Shown in pieces: positions 27,157-36,101 of a stretch of DNA of 64,000 bases. The translations under genes and the position numbers were made by a program. Below the pieces are notes generated by a model, which saw nothing but the letters and a program-made list of their open reading frames with translations, was not told where the DNA came from and ran no database searches. Positions within the stretch are counted from its first letter, which is position 1; every line of letters starts with the position of its first letter. Source of the DNA: Buttiauxella massiliensis (GTDB lineage Bacteria; Pseudomonadota; Gammaproteobacteria; Enterobacterales; Enterobacteriaceae); assembly GCF_902500225.1 (NCBI RefSeq), contig NZ_LR722657.1:92101-156100 (forward strand), in the 5' to 3' direction.

Positions 27157-27660
27157 ATGACGATTAAAACTTTTTCGATGGGGCTAGCAATCGCCATTAT
27201 CTCTTCTGTGCTGGCTGCGGTATTGGCAGTTATGGGGACTCAACACTTTGCTAAATCGGCTGTCGCCGACGAAATCGAAGTGCCAGCGACCCACTCAGTC
27301 TGGCAAAAATTCACCCATCTATTTTCTTCGGCAGAAGAGGAAACTCAGGTTCTGTTCGTTGAAATCAACAACATCGTCATCACCCTGAAAAGCGACGGTG
27401 GCAGAGAGCGCTACATGCTTCTCGAGCTGGCATTAACCGCGGCAACAGAAGATGCGGTTAAACAAACTGAAATGATGATCCCTGCTATTCGCGGGGCAAC
27501 GGTCTCTCTATTAACCGAAAAAGATTACAGCTTGGTTCGCACATTAACTGTGAAAGACATACACGATGAATTGATGAGTGCTTATAAAGAACGCTTTAAG
27601 CAACTCAATTCGCGGATGCCATTTAATGACGTGATTATCAGCAAAATGTTGTTGCAGTAG
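27157..27660 (+). CDS. lafF: LafF (FliL-like) stator-associated membrane protein
   Basis: This is a 167-residue protein with one N-terminal membrane segment (residues 8-27, IAIISSVLAAVLAVMG) and a periplasmic domain of FliL character. FliL surrounds the MotAB stator and supports torque and swarming. It lies 16 bases after lafE. The periplasmic sequence diverges, so the assignment leans on position and topology. Confidence 0.82.
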   Translation: MTIKTFSMGLAIAIISSVLAAVLAVMGTQHFAKSAVADEIEVPATHSVWQKFTHLFSSAEEETQVLFVEINNIVITLKSDGGRERYMLLELALTAATEDAVKQTEMMIPAIRGATVSLLTEKDYSLVRTLTVKDIHDELMSAYKERFKQLNSRMPFNDVIISKMLLQ

Positions 27661-27680
27661 AAACAGGGAAGGAACGCACA

Positions 27681-28379
27681 ATGGAATGCAGCACCTTTAT
27701 CTCCAGTGAAACGCTAACGCCTGCGGAAGAGTCGCGTTACGTTTCCCAATATCTGCCTCTGGTAAAGCGGGTCGTGAAACAGCTTTCATGGCAGGCGCAG
27801 AGCGTTATCGACAGCGAAGATATGCAGCAAATTGCCCTGATGGGTTTACTCAGTTCTTTGCGCCGCTACGGCAGGCCTGATGAGCAGTTTGCCGCTTTTG
27901 CGGCTCAGCGAGTACGCGGCGCGATACTTGATGAATTACGTGTGCTGGACTGGCGGCCTCGCCGGTTGCGCCAGAAAGCGCACAAGATTAATGACGCTAT
28001 CAGAGAACTCAGCCGCAAGCTTGGTAAAGATGTTGATTTTGAAGAGATAAAGCAACATCTGGAGATTACTCCTGAAGAGTATCAGGAGTACTTATTGCTC
28101 GACAGCGCCAGCGCTATTCATAGCCTGGATGAGATGCTTTCCGCGGATTCCGACCTCAGCTTCAACAGCCGTAACCTAGAAGATGAAATCATTATCAGCG
28201 ATTCATTGCGTGCGGCTCTGGCCGGGCTTGATGAGCGGGAACAACTGATTCTGAGTCTCTATTACCAACACGAAATGAGCCTGAAAGAAATCGCGCTGGT
28301 TCTGGATCTCACTGAGGCCAGGATTTGCCAGCTGAATAAGAAAATCACGCAAAAAATTAAAGATGCCGTAGCGCAGTGA
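27681..28379 (+). CDS. lafS: LafS (FliA-like) sigma-28 factor
   Basis: This is a 232-residue sigma factor of the FliA type. Region 2 starts near YLPLVKRVVKQLSW, followed by the RxxGAILDELRxLDWxPR stretch (residues 85-105), and region 4 near the C-terminus has the helix-turn-helix MSLKEIALVLDLTEARICQL. It should read lafA and other late genes and be held by LfgM. It lies 20 bases after lafF in the late operon. Confidence 0.95.
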   Translation: MECSTFISSETLTPAEESRYVSQYLPLVKRVVKQLSWQAQSVIDSEDMQQIALMGLLSSLRRYGRPDEQFAAFAAQRVRGAILDELRVLDWRPRRLRQKAHKINDAIRELSRKLGKDVDFEEIKQHLEITPEEYQEYLLLDSASAIHSLDEMLSADSDLSFNSRNLEDEIIISDSLRAALAGLDEREQLILSLYYQHEMSLKEIALVLDLTEARICQLNKKITQKIKDAVAQ

Positions 28380-28386
28380 GACCTTG

Positions 28387-29250
28387 ATGCAAAAATTACT
28401 CGGAATAGTGATCATTTTTGGCTGTGTAGTGGGCGGCTTTATTGAATCTGGTGGACGGCTGGCCGCATTTTGGGTGCCGGGCGAGCTGATGATTATCATT
28501 GGCGCGGGGATCGGGGCCATGGTGCTCGCCAACCCGAAACCGGTGCTTATCGAAATGTGGCGGCAGGTCAAAAGCGCCATGCGTAAAAACAGTTACACCG
28601 CAGACTACCAACGCCAGTTGCTGATGTTGCTCTATGAACTGTTGGAACTGGTACAGGATGGCGGGTTAAAGGTGCTTGATGAACATATCGAATCTCCTGA
28701 AAAAAGTGACCTTTTTCAAAAGTATCCGTTAGTTCTGGAAGACCATGCGCTGATCACTTTTATCTCCGATAACTTCCGGTTAATGGCGATGGGCAAGATC
28801 AACGAGCATGAGCTGGAAGGCATTCTGGAGCAAGAGCTTGGCGCTATGGAAGAAGAGCTGCTCAGACCCTCTCGCTCAATGCAGCGCACCGCTGAAGCGA
28901 TGCCTGGATTTGGTATCTGCGCGGCGGTACTTGGAATTATCATCACCATGCAATCCATCGACGGCTCAATTGCTGTGGTTGGCGTAAAAGTTGCGGCCGC
29001 GCTGGTGGGGACGTTCCTCGGCGTATTTATCTGTTACTGCCTGCTTGATCCATTAGCTAACGCCATGGAACAGCAGACTAAAAAACAGATGGCTGCCCTT
29101 GAATGTGTGCGCACGGTACTAGTGAACCAGGTCGCCGGGAAACCGACACTGCTGGCTGTGGATGCCGGGCGTAAAATGCTGCCAATGGATACTAAACCAA
29201 CGTTTGCCACCCTTGATGGTTGGGTTAATGAACTGATTGGTGAAGGTTGA
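28387..29250 (+). CDS. lafT: LafT (MotA-like) stator protein
   Basis: This is a 287-residue four-helix MotA family protein. Membrane segments are visible at the N-terminus (VIIFGCVVGGFIESGG and MIIIGAGIGAMVLA) and at about 170-230 (AVLGIIITMQSIDGSIAVVG and FLGVFICYCLLDPLANAM). It lacks nothing obvious in comparison with MotA (295). The ATG follows a ribosome binding site (GTGAGACC) and the preceding TTG is less likely. It lies 7 bases after lafS. Confidence 0.95.
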   Translation: MQKLLGIVIIFGCVVGGFIESGGRLAAFWVPGELMIIIGAGIGAMVLANPKPVLIEMWRQVKSAMRKNSYTADYQRQLLMLLYELLELVQDGGLKVLDEHIESPEKSDLFQKYPLVLEDHALITFISDNFRLMAMGKINEHELEGILEQELGAMEEELLRPSRSMQRTAEAMPGFGICAAVLGIIITMQSIDGSIAVVGVKVAAALVGTFLGVFICYCLLDPLANAMEQQTKKQMAALECVRTVLVNQVAGKPTLLAVDAGRKMLPMDTKPTFATLDGWVNELIGEG

Positions 29251-30176
29251 TGCGTAGCAAGAAACAAGGCCACACCACGATAATCAAACGAGCTTCGCGT
29301 CGTGAACATCACGCACCACATGGTGGGGCGTGGAAAGTGGCGTTTGCCGACTTTACGCTCGCCATGATGGCCCTGTTTATGGTGCTGTGGATCATGAGTT
29401 CAGTCACCGAAGAAGAGCGAAAAGAGGTAGTGGCGACCCTTACTGGGGAATCCATTTTTGATGGCGTGGCGATGTCGCCGTTATCTTCCGGCGGCAAAGC
29501 GAAGAATGGCCCCAATATGATTATTCCTGGCAAACAGGGCGGCGCGCCGACAACCGAAGATTTTACCAAACAGATCGAGCAGATGGATCTGGCAAGCAAA
29601 GCTACGGAATCGCTGGAAGATGTGAATAAACGATCACAACAGGAAATGATCGAGCTCGCGCGGGTGATTACGGAAATCACCAAAGCCTTTGACGCGCAAT
29701 CAAACCTCGAAATGGAGATCATTCCACAGGGATTACGCATTCTGATTCAGGATGATCAGAAGCGGGAAATGTTCCAGCGCAGCAGTGCGATTCTGACACC
29801 CTTCTTCCAGCGTTTACTGACTCAATTAGCACCGGTATTTAATAAAATTGATAACAAAGTGATCATCACCGGACATACGGACTCTTCTATGTACCGGGAT
29901 CAGACGCGTTATAACAACTGGAACTTGTCTGGTGACCGCGCGTTGGCCGCACGAATAGCGTTAGAGCAGGGCGGCATGGCGGGGGACAAAGTGATTCAGG
30001 TGAATGCGATGGCGGACAAAATGCTGCTTAAACCGGACCAACCACTAAGTGCCGCAAACCGCCGCATTGAAATCATGGTGCTTACCCACGCGGCTGCGGA
30101 CTCGCTTTATCAATTCTTTGGCACGCCAGGCGTGGATGTAGTGCAACCTGCGAGTAGTGCTAAAACCGCGCAATAA
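29250..30176 (+). CDS. lafU: LafU (MotB-like) stator protein
   Basis: This is a 308-residue MotB family protein with a basic N-terminus, one membrane segment (VAFADFTLAMMALFMVLWIM), the likely ion-carrying aspartate near residue 34, and an OmpA-like peptidoglycan-binding domain at about 160-275 (VIITGHTDSSMYRD). The ATG overlaps the lafT stop. In many E. coli strains only a shortened lafU (mbhA) is left; here it is full length. Confidence 0.95.
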   Translation: MRSKKQGHTTIIKRASRREHHAPHGGAWKVAFADFTLAMMALFMVLWIMSSVTEEERKEVVATLTGESIFDGVAMSPLSSGGKAKNGPNMIIPGKQGGAPTTEDFTKQIEQMDLASKATESLEDVNKRSQQEMIELARVITEITKAFDAQSNLEMEIIPQGLRILIQDDQKREMFQRSSAILTPFFQRLLTQLAPVFNKIDNKVIITGHTDSSMYRDQTRYNNWNLSGDRALAARIALEQGGMAGDKVIQVNAMADKMLLKPDQPLSAANRRIEIMVLTHAAADSLYQFFGTPGVDVVQPASSAKTAQ

Positions 30177-30183
30177 TTTTTTT

Positions 30184-30208
30184 CCGGCGGAGTCAGGGAC
30201 TCCGCCGG
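30184..30208. repeat. Strong hairpin after lafU
   Basis: There is a perfect 11-base stem (CCGGCGGAGTC with GACTCCGCCGG, 3-base loop) between lafU and the next gene. T's precede it but only a weak T run (TGTATTTT) follows on the plus strand, so it may be an incomplete terminator or an RNA-stabilising structure rather than a full stop. Confidence 0.7.
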
Positions 30209-30227
30209 TGTATTTTGAGAGGAACTC

Positions 30228-31373
30228 ATGTCGGTTATTGCCCAGTATTATTACCGTCAACAAGCAAAAAACACCCCTTCGCCCGTGGAAAAGCCTGTTG
30301 TTTCAGCTTCTACGGCAAATACCGACCCCGCTAAAAGTGTAAGCACGGCGTCTACCAGTACGGCATCTTTTCAGCAGGCGCTTTCGGCCTCACAAAAACT
30401 ACAAGCGGAAAACGTAAAAGCGGCGGCAGCTCCGCCACGATCTGAAACGACTCGGCCAGTTCAAACAGCCAGCACCACGCCGACGCTTGAACAACTGGTG
30501 AAATTCGCCAAAAGCCAGGGGTGGAGTGAAAAGCAAATCTCCCTCATGAAGCGGTTGTCGGTGCGTAAAAATAGCCGCACCGGTAAACCCTGGAATGAAA
30601 GCGGGCAAACCGCTACACGCACAGCTTCGCGTGAAGTACGGGAGAAAGGCTTGTTGGCAAGGGCTGCAGATGCCGGGAACATTCGTGGAATTCGTAATAA
30701 TAATCCCGGTAACCTCGAAGCCAGTGAGCTGTTCGAATGGCAGGGGCAAACGGGCAATGACGGGCGTTTCGCTACATTTTCATCCCCGGAACACGGCATT
30801 CGGGCGCTAGGGATGAACCTGCTTTCGTATCATCGCCGTGGGCTGGACACCATCAGCAAGGTTATTTCACGATGGGCACCCGCTTCAGACAATAACGACA
30901 CTTCCAGCTATATCAGCAAAGTAAGCCAGGCGCTGGGGGTTTCTCCTCATCAACGGCTCGACCTTACCGCTCCGTCGGTATTAAGTGCGTTAAGCAAAGC
31001 AATTATTCGCCATGAAAATGGCACCATCCCGTTTGATGAAAACGTGATTAGTAGTGGGATATTTTCAGCATTGGGGCTTGAGAACCTTCCCGGAACAAAA
31101 CAGACGCCTCAAACCATTGCTCAGGCGATACCGGGGAAGTCAGTTTTCCCTATGCAGGCAAGTTTAATGAACCCAATGGAATTAAAAGCGTTACGTCAGT
31201 CATTAAGTAAACAGCTGCAAGCAGTAAAAATTGTTATTCAGGCGGGTGGAGAGGCGACTAATATTCCCAGCAAAGCGGAGCTCGTTGCAGCATGGGGATA
31301 TACAGAAGGATCTCGTCGCTTCGATGAGCTTAAAATGGTCTCTGCATCACATTCTCGTAAAGTGGGTGCCTAA
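30228..31373 (+). CDS. Phage-tail-type lysozyme-like protein linked to Flag-2
   Basis: This is a 381-residue protein with a low-complexity Ser/Thr/Ala-rich N-terminus (1-85) and a central domain at about 150-265 that starts with NIRGIRNNNPGNLE and contains WQGQTGNDGRFATFSSPEHG and IIRHENG. These motifs are typical of phage virion proteins that are thought to cut peptidoglycan. No signal peptide is visible. The gene follows lafU by 51 bases on the same strand. Because LfgJ has no hydrolase half, this may be the wall-opening enzyme of the lateral flagellum, exported through the flagellar gate. That link is my inference; a phage remnant is the alternative. Confidence 0.7.
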   Translation: MSVIAQYYYRQQAKNTPSPVEKPVVSASTANTDPAKSVSTASTSTASFQQALSASQKLQAENVKAAAAPPRSETTRPVQTASTTPTLEQLVKFAKSQGWSEKQISLMKRLSVRKNSRTGKPWNESGQTATRTASREVREKGLLARAADAGNIRGIRNNNPGNLEASELFEWQGQTGNDGRFATFSSPEHGIRALGMNLLSYHRRGLDTISKVISRWAPASDNNDTSSYISKVSQALGVSPHQRLDLTAPSVLSALSKAIIRHENGTIPFDENVISSGIFSALGLENLPGTKQTPQTIAQAIPGKSVFPMQASLMNPMELKALRQSLSKQLQAVKIVIQAGGEATNIPSKAELVAAWGYTEGSRRFDELKMVSASHSRKVGA

Positions 31374-31455
31374 GTAGTTCATATCACTCTTAATTTGTTC
31401 AGTTTTTGTGTCGTAGTTATTAATAGCTACCCATCAATTATCTGGATATTTCATA

Positions 31456-31731
31456 ATGAAGATAGACTCGACGCCTTATCATTATGGCTCTGGCTTCAAT
31501 GTTGACGGTTCACAGGAAACAACGGGCCGAAAACCATTAGGCTATCACCAATATAGCGGAACGCTTTGCCAACAAAGTGGAGTGTGGAGTGCCGCAGTCA
31601 ATGCGGTAACTCAGGTTGTGAGTGTTGAGAAAGGAAACATCATGCCTTATCACTCTGGTCATACGATTAACTGGCAATTAATGGATTACAGTATCAGCGA
31701 AAATATTATACAAAAATCCCCAGCGGTTTAA
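31456..31731 (+). CDS. Small hypothetical protein
   Basis: This is a 91-residue open frame with no recognised domain, no membrane segment and two cysteine/tryptophan-containing patches (TLCQQSGVWSAAV and HTINWQLMDY). The ribosome binding site is weak (only TATTTCATA before the ATG). It ends 28 bases before a Rho-independent terminator, and the amino-acid make-up looks gene-like, so it is probably real. It could end the flagellar transcript. Function unknown. Confidence 0.45.
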   Translation: MKIDSTPYHYGSGFNVDGSQETTGRKPLGYHQYSGTLCQQSGVWSAAVNAVTQVVSVEKGNIMPYHSGHTINWQLMDYSISENIIQKSPAV

Positions 31732-31759
31732 CTTCTCCCTCACATTTAATTTTACATTC

Positions 31760-31792
31760 AAGCCTCGATTTATTATCGGGGCTTTGTTTTTT
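31760..31792 (+). terminator. Rho-independent terminator
   Basis: The stem AAGCCTCGAT with ATCGGGGCTT (one wobble, five-base loop) is followed by TTGTTTTTTTT. It closes the plus-strand transcript from the Flag-2 end. Confidence 0.85.
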
Positions 31793-32049
31793 TTATTTAC
31801 TGACAATAATAAATTATATCGGGGTAGCTAATACATTAGCATTGCTTGCTATTTTAATGAGTTATACGATAATGGCTGCCCGAATAACTGGGTATTTATA
31901 ATGTCTGGGAGTGTTAAAAAGTGATTGATTTGTTATTGGTTTAGAATGCAAAAGTTAAATTATAGACATCAAGTCTATTTAATGGTTATTATGTTGTGAT
32001 GAGATGAAAGTATACATCATCTTTGCATAACAACTAAGAATTCCTCATC
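31793..32049. promoter_or_regulatory. AT-rich leader before the diguanylate cyclase gene
   Basis: There are 257 bases without a gene, AT-rich, presumably holding the promoter of the following cyclase gene. No defined motif is visible. Confidence 0.4.
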
Positions 32050-33575
32050 ATGTTAACATTAACTTCAAAACGCGCTCTGGCAATAACAATTTCTGTTGTA
32101 CTTGCACCGTTTTTATTAATTTCTATATATTCATTTTTTTACATTCGCATCAATACAGAAAATAATTTTGATGAAACCATGTTCAGGTTTACATCAAACA
32201 GCGCCCATAACTGCATTGAAAACCCAATACGAAAAATCAATGTCCTGTTTAGCTCCCTTTCGGGCATGATAGAGAAACATGACATAATCGAGTATATCTC
32301 ACCTAATCACTCTGAGTTGAATCTGCTCATTCCATCCTTAGTTAATGCCAATGAAATGCTGGCGAGTGTCCTCATTTCTGACAATCAAGATAACTACAAA
32401 ATTTATCCGCCTTTTGAATTAGAAAATTATAAACCAAGCTCACGCCCTTGGTATCACAGAGATGGCTTTAAAGATCAAGTGTTCTACTCTGAACCTTATA
32501 TTTCGGCAAAAAAACCAACTCTGAACAAAAGAAAGAAAAATCGATAAGCGTGAGTATGAATCTTTTTGATAAACATTCTGAATTTATCGGTAATATTGCC
32601 TTTGATCTGAATTTTATTGCTATAAGTAATAATTTGCAGGGGCTTATCGTTCCCTATAATGGTCGCTTCAAGGTTGCAGCGATGGATGGCTCTGTGATTA
32701 TGTCCTCAAATACTAAGGATATTTTCACCCGGACTGTACCGGCTTCATGGATTAGTGAAGCAAAGGACTCTACGGGTTATTTCAGGGATGAGATAAATAA
32801 AAAGATTGTTTTTTACCAGACGTATCAAAACCCTGACTGGATTGCCTTCACCTCAGTTGATATGAAAGAGTACAATAAATTATTAAATGACTCCTATATT
32901 GTCCTGGTGTACGTCATTCTAGCCTGTATATTCTGCTACTTTATTATGGCCTTGATTTGCAGAACATACTTTAAACAGTGGATAGATACACTGTATAAAA
33001 ATATTAATGGTGATGATGCAAACGATTTACCACATAACTTCGCTGGGCTTTGCCAGGGGCTGGCTAAAAAAAATGAAACTCTGAAAGAGGCAGTACAAGC
33101 TGCAAGTACCGACACCCTTACGAAAATAGGTTCCCGCCGCAGGTTTGAAGAGGACTCCCTCAACCTGGTTCGTTCAAATACTCCTTTTCATCTGGCGATG
33201 ATTGATTTAGATAACTTTAAAAAAATCAATGATACCTATGGTCACCCGACAGGGGATTTTGTTTTACAACATGTCAGTAAGGTTGGGCTTGAACGTTTAG
33301 GTGGTACACATTCTATTTATCGCTTTGGCGGTGAAGAGCTGGTCGCCATCTTTTGCGGAATCACATTTGCTGAATGCTATGAAATTGTTGATAGCTGGCG
33401 TTATACCGTCAGCCGCAGAAAATGGCGTGAGCAAAATCTAACGGTTACATTTAGCTGTGGAATAGCCAGTTCCGGGGATGGTAAAAAACTGGATGAAATT
33501 ATTGCTTCAGCAGATAAGTCTTTATATGAAGCGAAGGAATCAGGAAAGAACTGTATTTATCCACCGTTAAGTTGA
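32050..33575 (+). pseudogene. dCache-GGDEF diguanylate cyclase, split by a -1 frameshift
   Basis: Two frames make one protein of about 508 residues. The first (32050-32547, 165 residues) has a membrane segment and the start of a periplasmic Cache sensor. The second, open from the shift to 33575, holds the rest of the Cache domain, a second membrane segment and a GGDEF domain (DTLTKIGSRRRFEED, active loop RFGGEEL). The break lies at the A7 run 32508-32514, read in frame as gcA AAA AAA; a -1 slip there joins the frames exactly (ISAKK then TNSEQKKEKSISVS). This could be a true mutation, a sequencing undercall of A8, or ribosomal slippage. If joined, it would make c-di-GMP. The product's usual role is to promote attachment. 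Confidence 0.85.
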
Positions 33576-33613
33576 GGGGAGTTGCCCTTAACCGTCTGTC
33601 TTAAAAAGACAAA

Positions 33614-33646
33614 AATGCCCGCATAACTTCTGCTATGCGGGCGTTT
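33614..33646. terminator. Bidirectional terminator
   Basis: AAAATGCCCGCATA and TATGCGGGCGTTTT form a 9-base stem with A and T runs on both sides, between the convergent cyclase gene and the RIO kinase gene. It can stop transcription from both directions. Confidence 0.9.
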
Positions 33647-33653
33647 TGATTCA

Positions 33654-34514
33654 TCATTCGTACTGTTGGTCGCGTTCTTTGGCCGCCCGCTGACGATCGT
33701 AATACTCATCTTCCGCGGTAATGATTTCATCAATCAATGAATCCATATCCACGTCATGGATCTCTTCGACGAAAAGCCCGGTCAACGGTGTTTCTGGCGT
33801 TAATTTCCCGTCTTCATATAACGCCCAGATCTCTTTTGCATAGCGTGTCTTCAACAGATGCGGGGCGAACTGGCCGTAGTATTCAGTGATATTATTCACA
33901 TCGCGCTCAAACATGGACTCTGCATGGTTGTTTGCAGCTGCGTCGACGGCTTGCGGCAAGTCGATAATGACAGGCCCTTGCGCATCAAGCAGCACGTTAA
34001 ACTCTGACAAATCGCCATGCACAATGCCTGCACACAACATGCGCACGATGTTGCGGATCATGGTATTGAAATCAGCAATAGCGCTCTCTTCGTCCAGAGT
34101 TACATCACTCAGACGTGGAGCCACAGCGCCTTCAGCATCCGTGACCAGCTCCATCAATAGCACGCCGTCAAGACACATGTAAGGCTGCGGCACACGTACC
34201 CCGGCATTAGCAAGACGGAACAGCGCATCGACTTCCGCAGTGTGCCAGGTTTCCTCTTGTTGCTTGCGCCCGAATTTCGAGCCTTTTTGCATAGCACGGG
34301 TGCTGCGAGAGTTACGGACTTTTCGCCCTTCCTGGTACTGCACGGCCTGCTTAAAGCTACGCTGTGATGCTTCTTTGTAAACTTTGGCGCATTGGATATT
34401 GCCACCGCATAACACAGTGTAAACGTCGGCTTCTTTGCCGCTCTTCAGCCTTTGGAGCACATCGTCAACCAGGCCATCATCAACCAGCGGTTGGATTCGA
34501 TTTGGAATTTTCAT
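33654..34514 (-). CDS. RIO1-family serine/threonine protein kinase
   Basis: This 286-residue protein has the RIO fold. It shows the nucleotide-binding region (GKEADVYTVL, then the ATP-contacting lysine in CAKVYK), the catalytic loop (GIVHGDLSEFNVLL with the catalytic Asp) and the metal-binding loop (VIIDLPQAVD). Bacterial RIO kinases of this kind (PA4780-like) are of unknown substrate; links with ribosome function are known for archaeal and eukaryotic relatives. All catalytic motifs are intact. It is a single gene, convergent with the cyclase and upstream of no obvious operon partner. Confidence 0.92.
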   Translation of the reverse strand: MKIPNRIQPLVDDGLVDDVLQRLKSGKEADVYTVLCGGNIQCAKVYKEASQRSFKQAVQYQEGRKVRNSRSTRAMQKGSKFGRKQQEETWHTAEVDALFRLANAGVRVPQPYMCLDGVLLMELVTDAEGAVAPRLSDVTLDEESAIADFNTMIRNIVRMLCAGIVHGDLSEFNVLLDAQGPVIIDLPQAVDAAANNHAESMFERDVNNITEYYGQFAPHLLKTRYAKEIWALYEDGKLTPETPLTGLFVEEIHDVDMDSLIDEIITAEDEYYDRQRAAKERDQQYE

Positions 34515-34709
34515 GCCGCTTTATACCTTATTTCATCCGCTTTTCGTACCAATAACACAGCCGATGATACGAGAAAAAGCGGGCGTAATCTGGAGAGATA
34601 ACGTAAATGCATGTATTTAATTGTTTGTCTGCATGGCTGCATTAAATTGTACATATGTCATACAACGTGCTGTGTGTTTGAAAGTTGAAACCCGCTGCAT
34701 CATGCTGCC

Positions 34710-35354
34710 CTAGCCGATAATTGTTATTCCCAGCCGCTCCATGATTTGGATCACCTGATAATTATCCAGTTTTACTCCTTGTAAGTCGATGCCGCGTACG
34801 TCCAATTCACCCAATTCTGAGTTGGTTAAATCGCAATGGGTAAAGTTTGCTGCGCGCCAGTCGAATGAAGAAAACTCTCCCCCGGAGAGATCGGAGCCAC
34901 TAAAGGTCGCGCCAAGTATCTGAGCGCCATTCCAGCGGTTTTCCCACAACTCACATTTCTCAAGCACTACCTTCGTAAAGTTGGCGTAACTCAGGTTGGT
35001 TTTGGTTATGTATGCACTGCAAAACCAGGTGCGTGTTGTGATCATATTCATGAAGCTTGCACCTCGGAAGTCTGCGCCCTGGGCCCGACACTCGCGGATT
35101 TCAACGCCCAATGCGTTTGTGTTTCTGAAATCTGCCATCGATAAATCACAGCTCTTGAAGGCGGCATCCCTCAGTATTGCCCGGCTAAAATTACCACCTT
35201 GCTGGCTTTCCCTGTCGTAAAACTGGCAGCCAATAAACTCGGTACCCGTCAGGTCTGCCCCTGAAAAATCACAGTTATAGAAAGTGCTGTTTTCAATTTT
35301 CGCGCCGGTGAACTGATTACGACCAATCTTTTCGCCATTTAAAGCCAGATTCAT
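34710..35354 (-). CDS. qnrB: QnrB-like pentapeptide repeat protein (quinolone protection)
   Basis: This 214-residue protein is made almost wholly of pentapeptide repeats (such as CDFSGADLTGTEFIGC and FSGSDLSGGEFSSFDW) and follows the QnrB sequence from memory very closely, including NMITTRTWFCSAYITKTNLS and the C-terminal dimer helix (QVIQIMERLGITIIG). Such proteins form a right-handed beta-helix that mimics DNA and protects DNA gyrase from quinolones. The length equals QnrB. The start is the ATG at 35354; a perfect LexA box lies 11 bases upstream. No transposon or integron features surround it, so it looks resident. I cannot give the percent identity or allele. Confidence 0.93.
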   Translation of the reverse strand: MNLALNGEKIGRNQFTGAKIENSTFYNCDFSGADLTGTEFIGCQFYDRESQQGGNFSRAILRDAAFKSCDLSMADFRNTNALGVEIRECRAQGADFRGASFMNMITTRTWFCSAYITKTNLSYANFTKVVLEKCELWENRWNGAQILGATFSGSDLSGGEFSSFDWRAANFTHCDLTNSELGELDVRGIDLQGVKLDNYQVIQIMERLGITIIG

Positions 35355-35364
35355 AGCAATTAAC

Positions 35365-35380
35365 CTGTTTATTTATACAG
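35365..35380 (-). promoter_or_regulatory. LexA box before the qnrB-like gene
   Basis: CTGTATAAATAAACAG (minus strand) is a perfect 16-base SOS box (CTG, ten bases, CAG). It ends 11 bases before the qnr start. qnrB genes are known to be LexA-repressed and induced by DNA damage, including by quinolones, so this gene should be SOS-controlled. Confidence 0.93.
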
Positions 35381-35565
35381 TCATTAATTGATTGTAACCC
35401 GAATTAAGGTGGTGGGAAATCGGTTTGCAGCACGTTTTTTGTGTAGGGCGTAGTAGGGCGTTAAGAGTGAGACAGAACCCACAATTCAGTAATCGTAAGG
35501 TGGATAAACATAGGATTTGGCGCATTGCCGATTCTGAATTTATGGCAGTAATACGTTGCCTGAAA

Positions 35566-35970
35566 TTATAGCGGAAGGGCTGTGAACTCTAGCGCCAGAC
35601 CAATGAGAGTCATATTTTGCACTGATGGTTCCGCCGTTGCTGCAATCAGCGTGCCCTGGAATTTAAGTTTTTTGAATGGCCCATTAATGATAAGCCTAGC
35701 GCGCAGACTGGGAAGCGCCTGAGAACTGACAGGGTAAACAATGCGACCTTTAATCGTGACAGGGATCTTACGTAATTCAATGCGCTGCAAGACGCCGATA
35801 TCGGCGTAGAGCACAGCAACCGGGGTGACAGAAGCCAGCGGCTGCGCCGAGACACTAATAAAATCCAGTAGCAATTCAGGTTGCAGATAATGCAGCCCGC
35901 CATGCGTCACGGTAACGCCTGGGATTTCCGGCATGGGGAAAGACAGTGGAATGAGTGAAGATTCAGTCAT
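35566..35970 (-). CDS. Conserved-looking hypothetical protein
   Basis: This is a 134-residue protein with no recognised domain. It is rich in beta-strand-type patterns and has no signal peptide or membrane segment. I chose the ATG at 35970 (MTESSLIPLSFPMPEIPGVT), because AGAAGGA lies at the right distance; upstream in-frame ATGs are possible. It stands alone between qnr and bor. Function unknown. Confidence 0.6.
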   Translation of the reverse strand: MTESSLIPLSFPMPEIPGVTVTHGGLHYLQPELLLDFISVSAQPLASVTPVAVLYADIGVLQRIELRKIPVTIKGRIVYPVSSQALPSLRARLIINGPFKKLKFQGTLIAATAEPSVQNMTLIGLALEFTALPL

Positions 35971-36101
35971 TAATTCCTTCTCCATAAACAAGGTAGGTTC
36001 CGTATCAGCAGCTTGCGCCAGTCAGCAATCAAAACTTTGCGATATCTGATAAAGGTAGACCATCCTTCAGCAGGCATTCAATGAATGCCTGCGAAGAATA
36101 A

